Assembly: GCF_000152745.1 (NCBI RefSeq)
Contig: NZ_CH672428.1
Location: 1,204,832 to 1,257,190 of the forward strand
DNA: 52,359 nt
Origin: Oceanicaulis sp. HTCC2633
GTDB taxonomy: Bacteria > Pseudomonadota > Alphaproteobacteria > Caulobacterales > Maricaulaceae
Direction of reading: 5' to 3'
Shown: positions 25,006 through 33,632 of the stretch, piece after piece
Position numbering within the stretch: the stretch's first letter is position 1
Layout of the letters: the number at the start of each line of letters is the position of its first letter
The notes under the pieces: model-generated
The model's database searches: none
Told to the model about the DNA's origin: nothing
Seen by the model: only the letters and a program-made list of their open reading frames with translations
Made by a program: the position numbers and the translations under genes

Positions 25006-27164
25006 TGTCCCTGAGTTCACTAATCCAGTTCGCGTCGGGTGCCAGGCGCTCGCAAAAGCCTGTCATCCAGTCCGAAGGGGCTGAATGTGGCTTGGCGTGC
25101 ATTACGATGGTTGCAAATGCACTCGGCCATGACGTGGATATTCTCAGCCTCCGCGCGAAACAACCGGTTGGTCGAGGCGGACTTAGCGTCGCAGAACTTG
25201 TCCGCATGGCATCAAGCCTTCACCTATCGGCGCGTGTTGTTCGCGTTGAGCCCGAGCATCTTGAACACCTATCAAATCCGGCCATTCTTCATTGGCGCAT
25301 GCAACATTATGTCGTTCTGAGAGGCGTCAGCGGCGGCAAATTCATTATAGATGACCCAAACTGTGGTCGGCGTCGCGTGACCCATAGCGAGCTCAGCCAA
25401 GACTTCACGGGCATTGCGATTGAATTTTCGCGGAAAACTGAGTTCACGCCGCTGGAGATGCGGCGCCCAACAAAGCTGGGCGATGTTCTTGGAAAACTCA
25501 CGGGTTGGAAGAGCCCTGCCCTGCTTATCTTGTTCTTTTCCTTGTTTGCCCAGCTCGGAATTGTAGCAATCCCGATGGTGATCCAGTTTGCCGTCGATCG
25601 GGTGGCTATTGCCGGCAATGGAGATCTGCTCCTAGCAGCGCTAATCGGCTTTCTGGGGGTGGCGAGTATAACCGCGCTGGCCGGTCTCCTGCGCGACTGG
25701 ACAATGATCTACATTGGCAATGGCATTTTGTTCCAGACTGTCTTGCGGATTGTCAGCCACCTTCAGCGCCTGCCGGTCAGCTTTTTTGAAATGCGACATG
25801 TGGGCGACATCATCTCCAGAATTGGGTCTCTCCAGCCCATTCAGACAGCCCTAACCCGGGGTTTGGTCAGTGCGCTGCTTGATGGGGCGTTCGCACTTTT
25901 CTTATTTTTGATCATTCTCTTCTACAGCATCCCTCTAGGTATCTTCGCGATCGCTACGACAGCGGTACTGTTTTCGGTCATCCTCGCCTTTCAAAACGTG
26001 CTCCGTCGCCAGCAAGAGGAGCAGCTCGCCCATAGCGCCGAAGAACAGTCATTCTTGATGGAGACTATCCGCAATGTCAGGGCGATCCAGATTTTTGGGC
26101 GTGAGAGCGAACGGGAATCAGCCTGGCAGAACAAGTATGCTCAGGTCCTCAACAAGACCGCCGCTGCATCACGAACGCGGGCTTTGATGAAATTCTGCGA
26201 AGAACTGATTTTGATGTTTCAGCTGGCGGGCTTCATCTATATCGGCGTCAGCGCGCTGATAAACGCGAATACCATCTCCATTGGTGCATTGGCTGCGCTT
26301 CTGGCCTTCCGGCAGCTTCTAGCCGCCCGACTCGTCGGTTTTGTTGAAGAAGTGGTTCAGCTGCGTCTCCTGGGGCTCCACCTCAATCGCCTTGGCGACA
26401 TCATTCATGCCAATGCCCAGCCTCTTATTAGTCCCGGCGCAGATTTCGAGGCGAATGACGAAATATTTGGAGCTTTGCGCCTTGACAAGGTGGCTTATGC
26501 TTATCCTGGAGTGAACCGGAAAGTGTTTTCTGATGTCACGCTAGACATTCCTGCGAAAAGCTTCGTGGCGTTGATTGGTCGATCCGGGGCGGGCAAATCG
26601 ACCCTTCTCAAAGTTATGCTTGGGCTGCTCGATCCGGTTGAGGGTCGTGTCCATTTTGATGGCGCCCCGCTCACACCTCACTCTCTGCGAGTTTGGCGTC
26701 GTCATGTCGGCGTGGTGATGCAGGATGACCGGGTCTTCACCGGCACCATTCTGGAGAATGTTACCTTCTTCGATCCGGAGCCGGACATGAGGGCCGCCCG
26801 CGAAGCCTGTTTGCAGGCGGAAATGCTTGACTTCATTGAAGGGCTACCTATGGGTTTTAATACATATATTGGCAACCTTGGGACCAATTTGTCAGGCGGT
26901 GAAGTTCAGCGGCTCTTCCTGGCTCGCGCGCTTTACAGAAAGCCCAAGCTGCTCTTTCTGGATGAAGGTACCGCGAATCTCGACCTTGAGGTCGAGGCCC
27001 GAATCGGAGAGACGATTGCGTCTCTGCCCATTACTCGAGTGGTCATTGCGCATCGGCCGGCTCTTGTTGAGCGCGCTGACCATGTGTTCTCGATGGAAGA
27101 TGGCAAGATCACTAGAGTGTCATCAGACATTCTCAGCTCGGGAATCGTTCGGCGGTCAGTTTAA
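25005..27164 (+). CDS. C39 peptidase-containing ABC exporter (PCAT, CvaB-like)
   Basis: This 719-aa bifunctional exporter has an N-terminal C39 peptidase with an intact triad: Cys28 in QSEGAECGLACIT, His101 in MQHYVVLRG, and Asp117 in FIIDDPNCG. A six-helix membrane domain follows (about residues 165-440). The nucleotide-binding domain carries Walker A (GRSGAGKSTLLK, near 525), signature NLSGGEVQR and Walker B LLFLDEG. C39 transporters cut after double-glycine leaders and export the core peptide, exactly the leader type of the nearby precursor. The start overlaps the HlyD stop. The 3' end overlaps that of the convergent asparagine-synthetase-like gene by 9 bases. Confidence 0.93.
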   Translation: MSLSSLIQFASGARRSQKPVIQSEGAECGLACITMVANALGHDVDILSLRAKQPVGRGGLSVAELVRMASSLHLSARVVRVEPEHLEHLSNPAILHWRMQHYVVLRGVSGGKFIIDDPNCGRRRVTHSELSQDFTGIAIEFSRKTEFTPLEMRRPTKLGDVLGKLTGWKSPALLILFFSLFAQLGIVAIPMVIQFAVDRVAIAGNGDLLLAALIGFLGVASITALAGLLRDWTMIYIGNGILFQTVLRIVSHLQRLPVSFFEMRHVGDIISRIGSLQPIQTALTRGLVSALLDGAFALFLFLIILFYSIPLGIFAIATTAVLFSVILAFQNVLRRQQEEQLAHSAEEQSFLMETIRNVRAIQIFGRESERESAWQNKYAQVLNKTAAASRTRALMKFCEELILMFQLAGFIYIGVSALINANTISIGALAALLAFRQLLAARLVGFVEEVVQLRLLGLHLNRLGDIIHANAQPLISPGADFEANDEIFGALRLDKVAYAYPGVNRKVFSDVTLDIPAKSFVALIGRSGAGKSTLLKVMLGLLDPVEGRVHFDGAPLTPHSLRVWRRHVGVVMQDDRVFTGTILENVTFFDPEPDMRAAREACLQAEMLDFIEGLPMGFNTYIGNLGTNLSGGEVQRLFLARALYRKPKLLFLDEGTANLDLEVEARIGETIASLPITRVVIAHRPALVERADHVFSMEDGKITRVSSDILSSGIVRRSV

Positions 27165-28742
27165 GCCCCGGCTTCGCTCCAGGCTCTCATTGACCCATTC
27201 AAGATAGGTAAAGAGCCCCCAAAGGATCCGATCATCTTTCGGGGGAGATCGGTACAAATCGGCAAGGACTCGGGTATTCAGCAGGCCAGCAAAGGGACTG
27301 CGGGCGTCCTGCAGCTGATCAAGCACAAAATCTCCAAGCTCTGCGCTTAGCCATATATCCCTTGGGATTTTGAACTTCATCTTGGGTCGGGATAGCGTTT
27401 CTGGAGGCACCTGGCGGTCCAGGTAGGCGCGTAGAAATGCCTTGTCATCGCATCCTCGTTCATGAGCATCAGCGCTCAAGCTGGACATGAATTGGACACA
27501 TCTCTCGTCCGCAAGTGGGAAAGCGACCGAACCGTTGGCCGCGGAAGTATCCTTTCGAATAACGTTTTCTGGCAACCACCGAGCCGCCTGATAGGCTTTG
27601 GCTTCCTCAAACAGGGTCCGCGCTTTGTTCGCCTGTGCGATGTCCTGAGCCTCTGAAACCTCCTCTTCGTCCACAGATGCAATCAGAGCCTCATCCTCCA
27701 GCAGAGCGAGCCTTAACGCTTGCGGAGTGGCGGCAATGCGTTGCAGATACCCACTCAGAGAGGTGATGTGATTGGACCAACGGCGTGGGCCTCCCCAAAC
27801 TTCATCACCGCCCTCGCCAGTGATGAGAAGCCCTGGCGTTTGCGTCTCAAGCATCCACCGCGTCGGGATGTAGGCGCGATCGCAGATGGGTTCGCTTAAG
27901 TGCGAGACGAGAGAACGCAGATCGTCCAGTCCGAAATGGGGAGTGCGCCACCCCCGCCACGCGATGTTGGCAAATTCACACACATTACGCGCATATACGC
28001 TTTCATCGAAGGCCTCACTTTCGAACGCCGCTGTACAGGCGCTCATTACCCGCCCGGCTTTCCGCGCGGCGATCAGATTGGTGGTGGAGTCGAGGCCCCC
28101 ACTACTGAGAAACAGCCAAGGGTCGCTCTGAGCCTCCTCCGACAATTCGGTATAAACCTGCTCGAACAGGTTCGACACGCTACCAGATAGCTTCTCTACC
28201 TCGCCGAACCGGTAGAACGGTGTTTTATATTGATGTGCGAATAGATCACTCTTGGTCGCCTTAGCGATGAGAATTTCGCCCGCTGCGAGCTTTCCCACGC
28301 CTTCAAACGGTGTGTAGGGAGGCGGCAAGAATTGCGATCGCAGATAATGCGCCAGAGCACGTCGGCACAGTGACGTCGGGCGGGCTTGAGCTAGAACGAG
28401 AGCGATGTCCGAGCTCGCTGACATCGTTGCATTCTGACGATGAAAATAGACGTCGCCAATCCCGAGTCGATCTCGTCCGGCAATTAGCCTCCTTTGACGC
28501 GTATCAACGAAAATAAAAGACACGTCTTTTGCGAGATTTGAAATCGCCTCAATTGACCCAGATGCAGCGATGTCTCGAACGCAGCTTTCATACTTTGGGT
28601 TGTTCACCCAAAACCGTATGTGGTTATCTTTTGAAATTCCGCCCGCTGAAATGGTGTAATTGCGTGGAGGTGCTAGTGCGTGCATCGTTGTCTGAGAGTC
28701 CTTAGCTTCTAATGAGCCTAAGCCTTCAAACCCCGATAACAT
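27156..28742 (-). CDS. Asparagine-synthetase-like amide synthase (lasso-cyclase-like)
   Basis: This 528-aa protein has the AsnB/lasso-C fold in a degenerate form. The N-terminal class II glutaminase-like region lacks the MCGI start and its catalytic cysteine. The C-terminal ATP-pyrophosphatase domain is intact: PPi loop FLSSGGLDSTTN (near residue 210), then GEGGDEVWGG. The same pattern is seen in lasso macrolactam cyclases (McjC-like) and beta-lactam synthetases, which adenylate a carboxylate and use an amine of the same substrate instead of ammonia. The start is 28742, or 28685 (MHALAPPRN). It is convergent with the exporter. It probably closes an amide in the precursor core; the partner residue is unknown. 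Confidence 0.82.
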   Translation of the reverse strand: MLSGFEGLGSLEAKDSQTTMHALAPPRNYTISAGGISKDNHIRFWVNNPKYESCVRDIAASGSIEAISNLAKDVSFIFVDTRQRRLIAGRDRLGIGDVYFHRQNATMSASSDIALVLAQARPTSLCRRALAHYLRSQFLPPPYTPFEGVGKLAAGEILIAKATKSDLFAHQYKTPFYRFGEVEKLSGSVSNLFEQVYTELSEEAQSDPWLFLSSGGLDSTTNLIAARKAGRVMSACTAAFESEAFDESVYARNVCEFANIAWRGWRTPHFGLDDLRSLVSHLSEPICDRAYIPTRWMLETQTPGLLITGEGGDEVWGGPRRWSNHITSLSGYLQRIAATPQALRLALLEDEALIASVDEEEVSEAQDIAQANKARTLFEEAKAYQAARWLPENVIRKDTSAANGSVAFPLADERCVQFMSSLSADAHERGCDDKAFLRAYLDRQVPPETLSRPKMKFKIPRDIWLSAELGDFVLDQLQDARSPFAGLLNTRVLADLYRSPPKDDRILWGLFTYLEWVNESLERSRGLN

Positions 28743-29018
28743 AGGGACTTGGTGAGAGAAAGTTTTATGATGGGTTGACGCTCAGCCCGCCATCTACCAC
28801 AACTATCACACTAAATCCAACCAACACCTCGCCCTAAAAACGAATCCCTAGTTCTCGTTTTAGCTGAATTTTAAACCTCACAGCACATGGGAATGGGTTA
28901 TCGTCGGTTAAATTTCTGATTGAGATTTATGGCCTTAAAGTAACCTCCAATCCAATTCTAGAGCGTTGGGTGACGCGCTCCTCCAAGGCTAGTTCTGGAT
29001 AATGAGACTGGTGCCGGT
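28743..29018. promoter_or_regulatory. Divergent promoter region between two asparagine-synthetase-like genes
   Basis: These 276 bases separate divergent genes and must contain promoters for both. I searched for a second small precursor ORF with a double-glycine leader and see none. No clear operator stands out. The base composition is AT-rich in the middle (28820-28960). Confidence 0.5.
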
Positions 29019-30917
29019 ATGTGCGGAATTGCAGCGATTATTGATCCGATCCAGAATCCGTATGGTAAAAGTGACCATGTAGCCGACCTTTTTCGAATGC
29101 TGGAGATTCAGGAGAAACGCGGCCCTGATGAATCTGGAATTTACCATCGCAATTCCGTATTCCTTGGCCATGGTTTGCTACGCGTCATTGACTGCGATGA
29201 AAGCGTTCAGCCTCTTAGTTCAATCAACGCAGCCCTGATCATCGTCTTCAACGGAGAAATCTATAATTTTCGAGAGCTCCGGAGCGAGCTGCTAAACGAA
29301 GGCGTTCGCTTTCGCACCCAAGGTGATGCTGAAGTCATAATGGAGCTTTACCGCCTCTATGGCGCGGAATCCTTTGAGCGATTGCGCGGCATGTTCGCCT
29401 GCGTGCTACACGATCAAGCCCGCCGTGAAGTTATCGTGGCCCGCGATCGGTATGGTCAGAAGCCACTCTACTGCGCCATGTCAGGACGCAAGTGGAGCTT
29501 TGCATCCTCGCTGCGCGCCGTTCAATCTCAAGTCCGCAGCGCCGTCGATGAAGATAGCCTGAAGAGCTATCTCTGGACCCTTATGCCACAGGGCGACCGG
29601 ACGATGCTGCGGTCAATCAACCTGGTCGCGCCAGGCAAATACCTCAGGATTTCTGAGGCGGGCGTCCTTCTTGAGGAAGGCAAGTTCGGTGGCACAGCTT
29701 GCCGCGTGTCGTCTTCGTCGCTGGAAGAGGCGGGAGAAGCATTCCAAAGCCTTCTCGATTGCGCGGTCCAAGAGCAGACTTTTGGGCTGAAGTCAGTTTC
29801 AACCCATATCAGCGGAGGACTCGATTCTGGCGCGATTGCAGTCGCGTTGAAACGTATCCCTGGTGTCCAAATCAAATCATTCTCATGTTCCTATCAGGTT
29901 GGGGATGGATCCATACGCGAGGACGAACGCGGGTTTGAAGAACTTCACTACGCCCGGAAGATCGCGCAGAAGCTCAATGTAAATAGCCAGACTGTTCGGG
30001 TCAGTCCAGATGACTATCTATTTGATATTGTTGATCTCGTTCAAGCACTAGAGGAGCCAAGAGGAAATCCATGCATGCCCCACTTCCAGCTCTGCCGGGT
30101 GATAGCCGAGCATGACCGTGTGATCTTGAGTGGTGAGGGCGCAGACGAATTGTTCGGAGGATACCATTGGAAGATCAATGCCGCTAAGGGCACAAATAAT
30201 ACAGCGCGCTTCTTTGCCTCTTTGCTTCCCGCACCGGTTGAAATCATGAGGAGTGCTCTATCTGATCAGCTTCGGGAACACGATGACATATATAGTTATG
30301 TCGCAGAGAGAACTGAAGCCAGCTCAGCAGAAGACCGGCTTCGAAATTATCTTAAATACGATCGCGATCATTTTCTTCAGTATCTACTCTTACAAGCGGA
30401 CAAGTTGGCAGGTTATTTCAGCGTTGAAGGGCGCTATCCATTTCTGGATAACCGGATTGTTCAACTGGCCGAAACACTGCCTTTGGACATGCTTCTTGTC
30501 GGGGCCGATAACGCCAAGCCAGTTATCCGGCACGCCGTGATGGGCCATTTGCCGGACGAAGTCTTAAACCGTCACAAGATGGGCTTTGTTGCTCCGGAGG
30601 GAGGCTGGTACGGGCGCGAACTCTTCGGCCTTGTCAATCGCGTGCTCCTACACAAGGAAAGCTATATCTCCTCATTGTTCGCTCCCGAGGCACTAGTGAG
30701 AATTCTCAATCTTCATCAGGCCGGGAAACACAACTTCAGAAAGCTCATCTGGGCCCTTCTCATGCTAGAGATTTGGCACAAGACTGCAATTGAAGGCGTT
30801 TCGACAACTGACTACGCGCGCCGAATACAGACTTTGAGATTTCATACGCGTAACCGCATTGCGGACGGTTGGGATAACGAACCAGCTGACACACTTACAG
30901 GGAGAATAGCTCATTGA
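29019..30917 (+). CDS. Asparagine synthetase (glutamine-hydrolysing), AsnB-like
   Basis: This 632-aa protein starts MCGIAAI, leaving Cys2 as the nucleophile of an active class II glutaminase. Conserved glutaminase motifs follow (GHGLLRVIDC, then VFNGEIYNFRELR). The synthetase domain carries the PPi loop HISGGLDSGAI (near residue 265) and GEGADELFGGYHW. It should therefore transfer ammonia from glutamine to an adenylated carboxylate. Free asparagine synthesis is possible. Because it sits in a peptide cluster and is the first gene of an overlapping operon with Nudix and NDK-like genes, amidation of the peptide or of a side metabolite is equally plausible. No strong ribosome site is visible; Cys2 fixes the start. 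Confidence 0.85.
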   Translation: MCGIAAIIDPIQNPYGKSDHVADLFRMLEIQEKRGPDESGIYHRNSVFLGHGLLRVIDCDESVQPLSSINAALIIVFNGEIYNFRELRSELLNEGVRFRTQGDAEVIMELYRLYGAESFERLRGMFACVLHDQARREVIVARDRYGQKPLYCAMSGRKWSFASSLRAVQSQVRSAVDEDSLKSYLWTLMPQGDRTMLRSINLVAPGKYLRISEAGVLLEEGKFGGTACRVSSSSLEEAGEAFQSLLDCAVQEQTFGLKSVSTHISGGLDSGAIAVALKRIPGVQIKSFSCSYQVGDGSIREDERGFEELHYARKIAQKLNVNSQTVRVSPDDYLFDIVDLVQALEEPRGNPCMPHFQLCRVIAEHDRVILSGEGADELFGGYHWKINAAKGTNNTARFFASLLPAPVEIMRSALSDQLREHDDIYSYVAERTEASSAEDRLRNYLKYDRDHFLQYLLLQADKLAGYFSVEGRYPFLDNRIVQLAETLPLDMLLVGADNAKPVIRHAVMGHLPDEVLNRHKMGFVAPEGGWYGRELFGLVNRVLLHKESYISSLFAPEALVRILNLHQAGKHNFRKLIWALLMLEIWHKTAIEGVSTTDYARRIQTLRFHTRNRIADGWDNEPADTLTGRIAH

Positions 30918-31675
30918 GTACCTACACGATCTTGGCCCGTGGCCTTTATTCACACTCTCAAGTAGAGCAGGATTTCAACGCGGATAGCTGGGGTGCTATG
31001 CATGATGCAGCTACACAGGCTGCCATCACCGAGCGCTGGGGACAGATGCTAGAGCGGGCCGAGGAGCTGGGGCGTTCACTTTACGATACGCCACTGTACA
31101 GATTGGGAGCGTTTGAGGAAAAAGATGGTGGATTGGTTCTGTCCTACGGACTGACGTCCTATCGCGCCTATGCGACGACGCGCGATTTGGGTCCAAAGCG
31201 GCTCCATCATCATAACGCGGATCCTATTGGCACTGCTCTGTTGGCGATCACAGTGGACGGCCTTGTGCCCATCGGCCGACGCAGCCAAAGCGCTGAAGTC
31301 AATCCGGGTCGGTTCTTCACGTTCGGCGGATTCTTTGATGTGAACGAAGACACTCAGCAGGGAAAGCCTGACGTCTTCAATTGCGCGGCTCGGGAATGGA
31401 CTGAAGAGACCGGCCTAGCTATTAATCGCGAACAGATGGACTTGTTAAGCATCGTATATGACCGTCGTCACCCCCATCCGGAGATCGCGTTCATGGTCAT
31501 GATTCCTGAAACGGCTGATGAATTGCGTGACGCAAATTGGCGCGCAGAGCTCTCTGATTTGACATTTGTACCCGTTGGTGAGCTCCAGGCGTTTGCCGCG
31601 AAACACGCCCACGAATTTACAGACACATTACTTGGAGCCATCGAAGCCTTCAGCTCCATCGGTCGCGACAAATGA
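30914..31675 (+). CDS. Nudix hydrolase with expanded Nudix box
   Basis: This 253-aa protein contains a Nudix box near residues 136-168: GGFFDVNE, a loop, then CAAREWTEETGL. The catalytic REWTEE core is intact. The loop between the first Glu and REWTEE is about seven residues longer than the classical GX5EX7REUXEEXGU spacing. Nudix enzymes cleave nucleoside diphosphates linked to another group. The start is a TTG overlapping the AsnB-like stop (TTGA); an ATG about 29 codons later is the alternative. Position between AsnB-like and NDK-like genes suggests it acts on a nucleotide-linked intermediate, cleans up side products, or gives self-immunity. The roles are inference. Confidence 0.78.
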   Translation: MSTYTILARGLYSHSQVEQDFNADSWGAMHDAATQAAITERWGQMLERAEELGRSLYDTPLYRLGAFEEKDGGLVLSYGLTSYRAYATTRDLGPKRLHHHNADPIGTALLAITVDGLVPIGRRSQSAEVNPGRFFTFGGFFDVNEDTQQGKPDVFNCAAREWTEETGLAINREQMDLLSIVYDRRHPHPEIAFMVMIPETADELRDANWRAELSDLTFVPVGELQAFAAKHAHEFTDTLLGAIEAFSSIGRDK

Positions 31676-32727
31676 TCTCTGATTATGCCGCGCGCTTGCT
31701 TGTTGCGGAGCCTGGATTCTTCAAAGAATCAGGCTGTGCGCATAGCTATCTGGAAGATGATCCGGTGCCAGAGGAGGTTGCCACTCTACTCGCGCGCGCA
31801 TGCTTCGTGCTTATAAAGCCCGATGCGTTGCTGTCTGGTAAGGCCGGCCAAATTTTTGAATTTCTTGAATCTTTTGGACTTCAGATTGTCGATTCGTTCC
31901 TGGTTCAGAAACCACAAGAATGGCACTTTGAAGAGCTATATAAGTATAATCTAACGCTGATGAATTCCCAGAACCAGATATCGGTATGGTGGTTAAATCG
32001 CCAAATATATACTTATGGCCCTTCTTTAGCTGCGGTTTTAGTGGCACCTGAAAATGGGCCCAGTGCAGTCGATTTGGTTGCACGCATCAAAGGGCCATCT
32101 ACTCCGCGACTTTGCAAGCCGGAGCATTTGCGGTGGCGATTTCACGCCACCAATTCTGCCCTTAACCTGTTTCATGCGTCTGACGGACCTATATCAAGCT
32201 GGCGGGAATGGGCGATTTTTAGAAGCAAAGCAGACAGGATTGCAGCGCTGATGTCAGTTCTGCAAACTGACCGCGCGCTTAATCCATGGCACTCACTCGC
32301 AGCAGGATTCGAGCACTCGAAAGAGTCGTTTGAATTCTATTCGACCCTGATCTCTGTTAAATTGAGGGCTCTCGCAGCTGCTTGCAGAAGCCTTGGGCCA
32401 TTGGCAGATAAGCTCGAGAGAATCTACCTGGAAGCCTTAGGTAGAAAAGCTAACAATCCAACCCAAGAGGTCCAGCTAATAGATCGGCTCTTGACGGCAG
32501 AAAGCAAAGCCTTGGAACTTATTAATCGCAAATCAATAGAATTTAATTATTCAGTAAAACTGATACTTGCGCTCAATAAAATTCCAATAAAGACTCCCAA
32601 TGGCATTGATGATCTTTTTCGGATAATTAAGTGTTCAGATGTACACCTAAACACACGTGAGTCAATGGTGCTCTCCACATCAATTAGATACATGACTGAC
32701 AATCGAAGAGACCAATTTTCGCGATGA
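31672..32727 (+). CDS. NDK-like (nucleoside diphosphate kinase fold) protein with C-terminal extension
   Basis: This 351-aa protein has a nucleoside-diphosphate-kinase-like domain over about residues 40-190. ACFVLIKPDALLSGKAGQIF matches the NDK N-terminus. RFHATNSALNLFHASDGPISS matches the NDK active-site segment N-x-x-HGSD, with the catalytic His in LFHASD retained. The remaining 160 residues have no recognised domain. Classical NDK is about 140-150 aa, so this is an unusual long version. Its start overlaps the Nudix stop (ATGA), so the AsnB-like, Nudix and NDK-like proteins are made together. It could phosphorylate or deliver phosphate to a peptide or nucleotide. A housekeeping NDK role is unlikely. 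Confidence 0.75.
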   Translation: MISDYAARLLVAEPGFFKESGCAHSYLEDDPVPEEVATLLARACFVLIKPDALLSGKAGQIFEFLESFGLQIVDSFLVQKPQEWHFEELYKYNLTLMNSQNQISVWWLNRQIYTYGPSLAAVLVAPENGPSAVDLVARIKGPSTPRLCKPEHLRWRFHATNSALNLFHASDGPISSWREWAIFRSKADRIAALMSVLQTDRALNPWHSLAAGFEHSKESFEFYSTLISVKLRALAAACRSLGPLADKLERIYLEALGRKANNPTQEVQLIDRLLTAESKALELINRKSIEFNYSVKLILALNKIPIKTPNGIDDLFRIIKCSDVHLNTRESMVLSTSIRYMTDNRRDQFSR

Positions 32728-32814
32728 TCAAGGGTTCGGCCTTTCATAATTAAACTTATCAATGATTGTGACCAGACTCCGATAGCGCAGCCACTGTTTA
32801 TGTAAGCATGGCAT

Positions 32815-33065
32815 TGTCCCTTCTGGAAGGCTGATCGAGCCGGATCCTCCAAAGAGTGGAGGCCAGATCAGCCAGGGCGATCGCTTCCGCAGCCGGAGAT
32901 TGGTAGCCCAGTTATACGTGCGACCGCACGGCGTTATAGTGCTTGCGCCATGCTCGATCGGGACCTTGTCTTCCTGCAGATAATTGAAGAGCTCCACATC
33001 CAGCAGCTCATCTTAGAGCTTGCCTTTGAAGCTCTTGCCCCAGCCCCCTGATTTCCGGCCACAAG
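32815..33065 (-). pseudogene. Fragment of IS3-family transposase OrfB
   Basis: In broken minus-strand frames this stretch encodes the C-terminal part of an IS3-family OrfB: GWGKSFKGKL, a stop, DELLDVELFNYL, then (in another frame) HYNAVRSHV and LGYQSPAAEAIALADLASTL. Stops and a frameshift show that it is dead, and the first two-thirds of the gene are missing. At its upstream end (33036-33060) lies a 25-base sequence with 22 matches to the likely IS end at 21398-21422, in the opposite orientation. The rest of 32728-33260 holds no gene. Confidence 0.72.
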
Positions 33066-33260
33066 ATTGAGTAGTCCCAGTCTCAACCATGAGCAAATAG
33101 CTTCGCTTTGCGCCGCCTTTCGAAGCGGTTCATCCTTCTAGGGAAGAGCGAAGTCAGATAATCTCTCTCAGTACATGCCAACATAAAGGAAGCCCTTTCT
33201 GCCTCGTTGCGTTACGGAAAGGGATTCATTGGCATCTATTCGGATTTTTAAAGCCGCATC

Positions 33261-33632
33261 CTAGACGTCTTTCGAAATGCCCAGGAGTGCGCGAATAGCC
33301 CCTGAATTGAGATAATTGAGGGGACGAGGATGCCCCCTTTCTGCGAGCCGCTCTGCAGCCGCAGTCAATACCTTTAGCGCATCACCAGAAAGCTGGTCCC
33401 TCCCAGACAGCAAAACCGCGAGCAGGAGGAAACTCATGTCGCGGTCCAGTTGCTCGACTGCGCCAAGCACATCGAGGTCAGGATCGAGATAGGCCTTTTG
33501 GAGCGCAGCTGTGACGGCTTCAGAACGGCTCTGAAAACGCTTACTCGCGACGTCTGAATCTATGAGATCCAGAAGCTCGGACGGTAGGTAGACGCGGATC
33601 TGAAGCCGGTCACCTCGGTTTGGGTATGTCAC
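33261..33632 (-). CDS. Ribbon-helix-helix DNA-binding protein
   Basis: This 123-aa protein starts with a ribbon-helix-helix pattern (LQIRVYLPSELLDLIDSDVA, then QSRSEAVTAALQKAY, residues 9-47). The helical C-terminal part is not recognised. Such proteins act as repressors, antitoxins or relaxosome accessory factors. No toxin or relaxase lies next to it. A pair of 16-bp direct repeats about 110 bases upstream (33741-33776) may be its binding sites. Confidence 0.68.
   Translation of the reverse strand: MTYPNRGDRLQIRVYLPSELLDLIDSDVASKRFQSRSEAVTAALQKAYLDPDLDVLGAVEQLDRDMSFLLLAVLLSGRDQLSGDALKVLTAAAERLAERGHPRPLNYLNSGAIRALLGISKDV

Noticed and set aside
27156..28742. Standard lasso-peptide cluster
   Set aside because: The cyclase-like enzyme is present, but no B1 (PqqD-like) or B2 (transglutaminase-like) gene is visible, and the leader is of the double-glycine type. 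The name lasso is therefore not applied.
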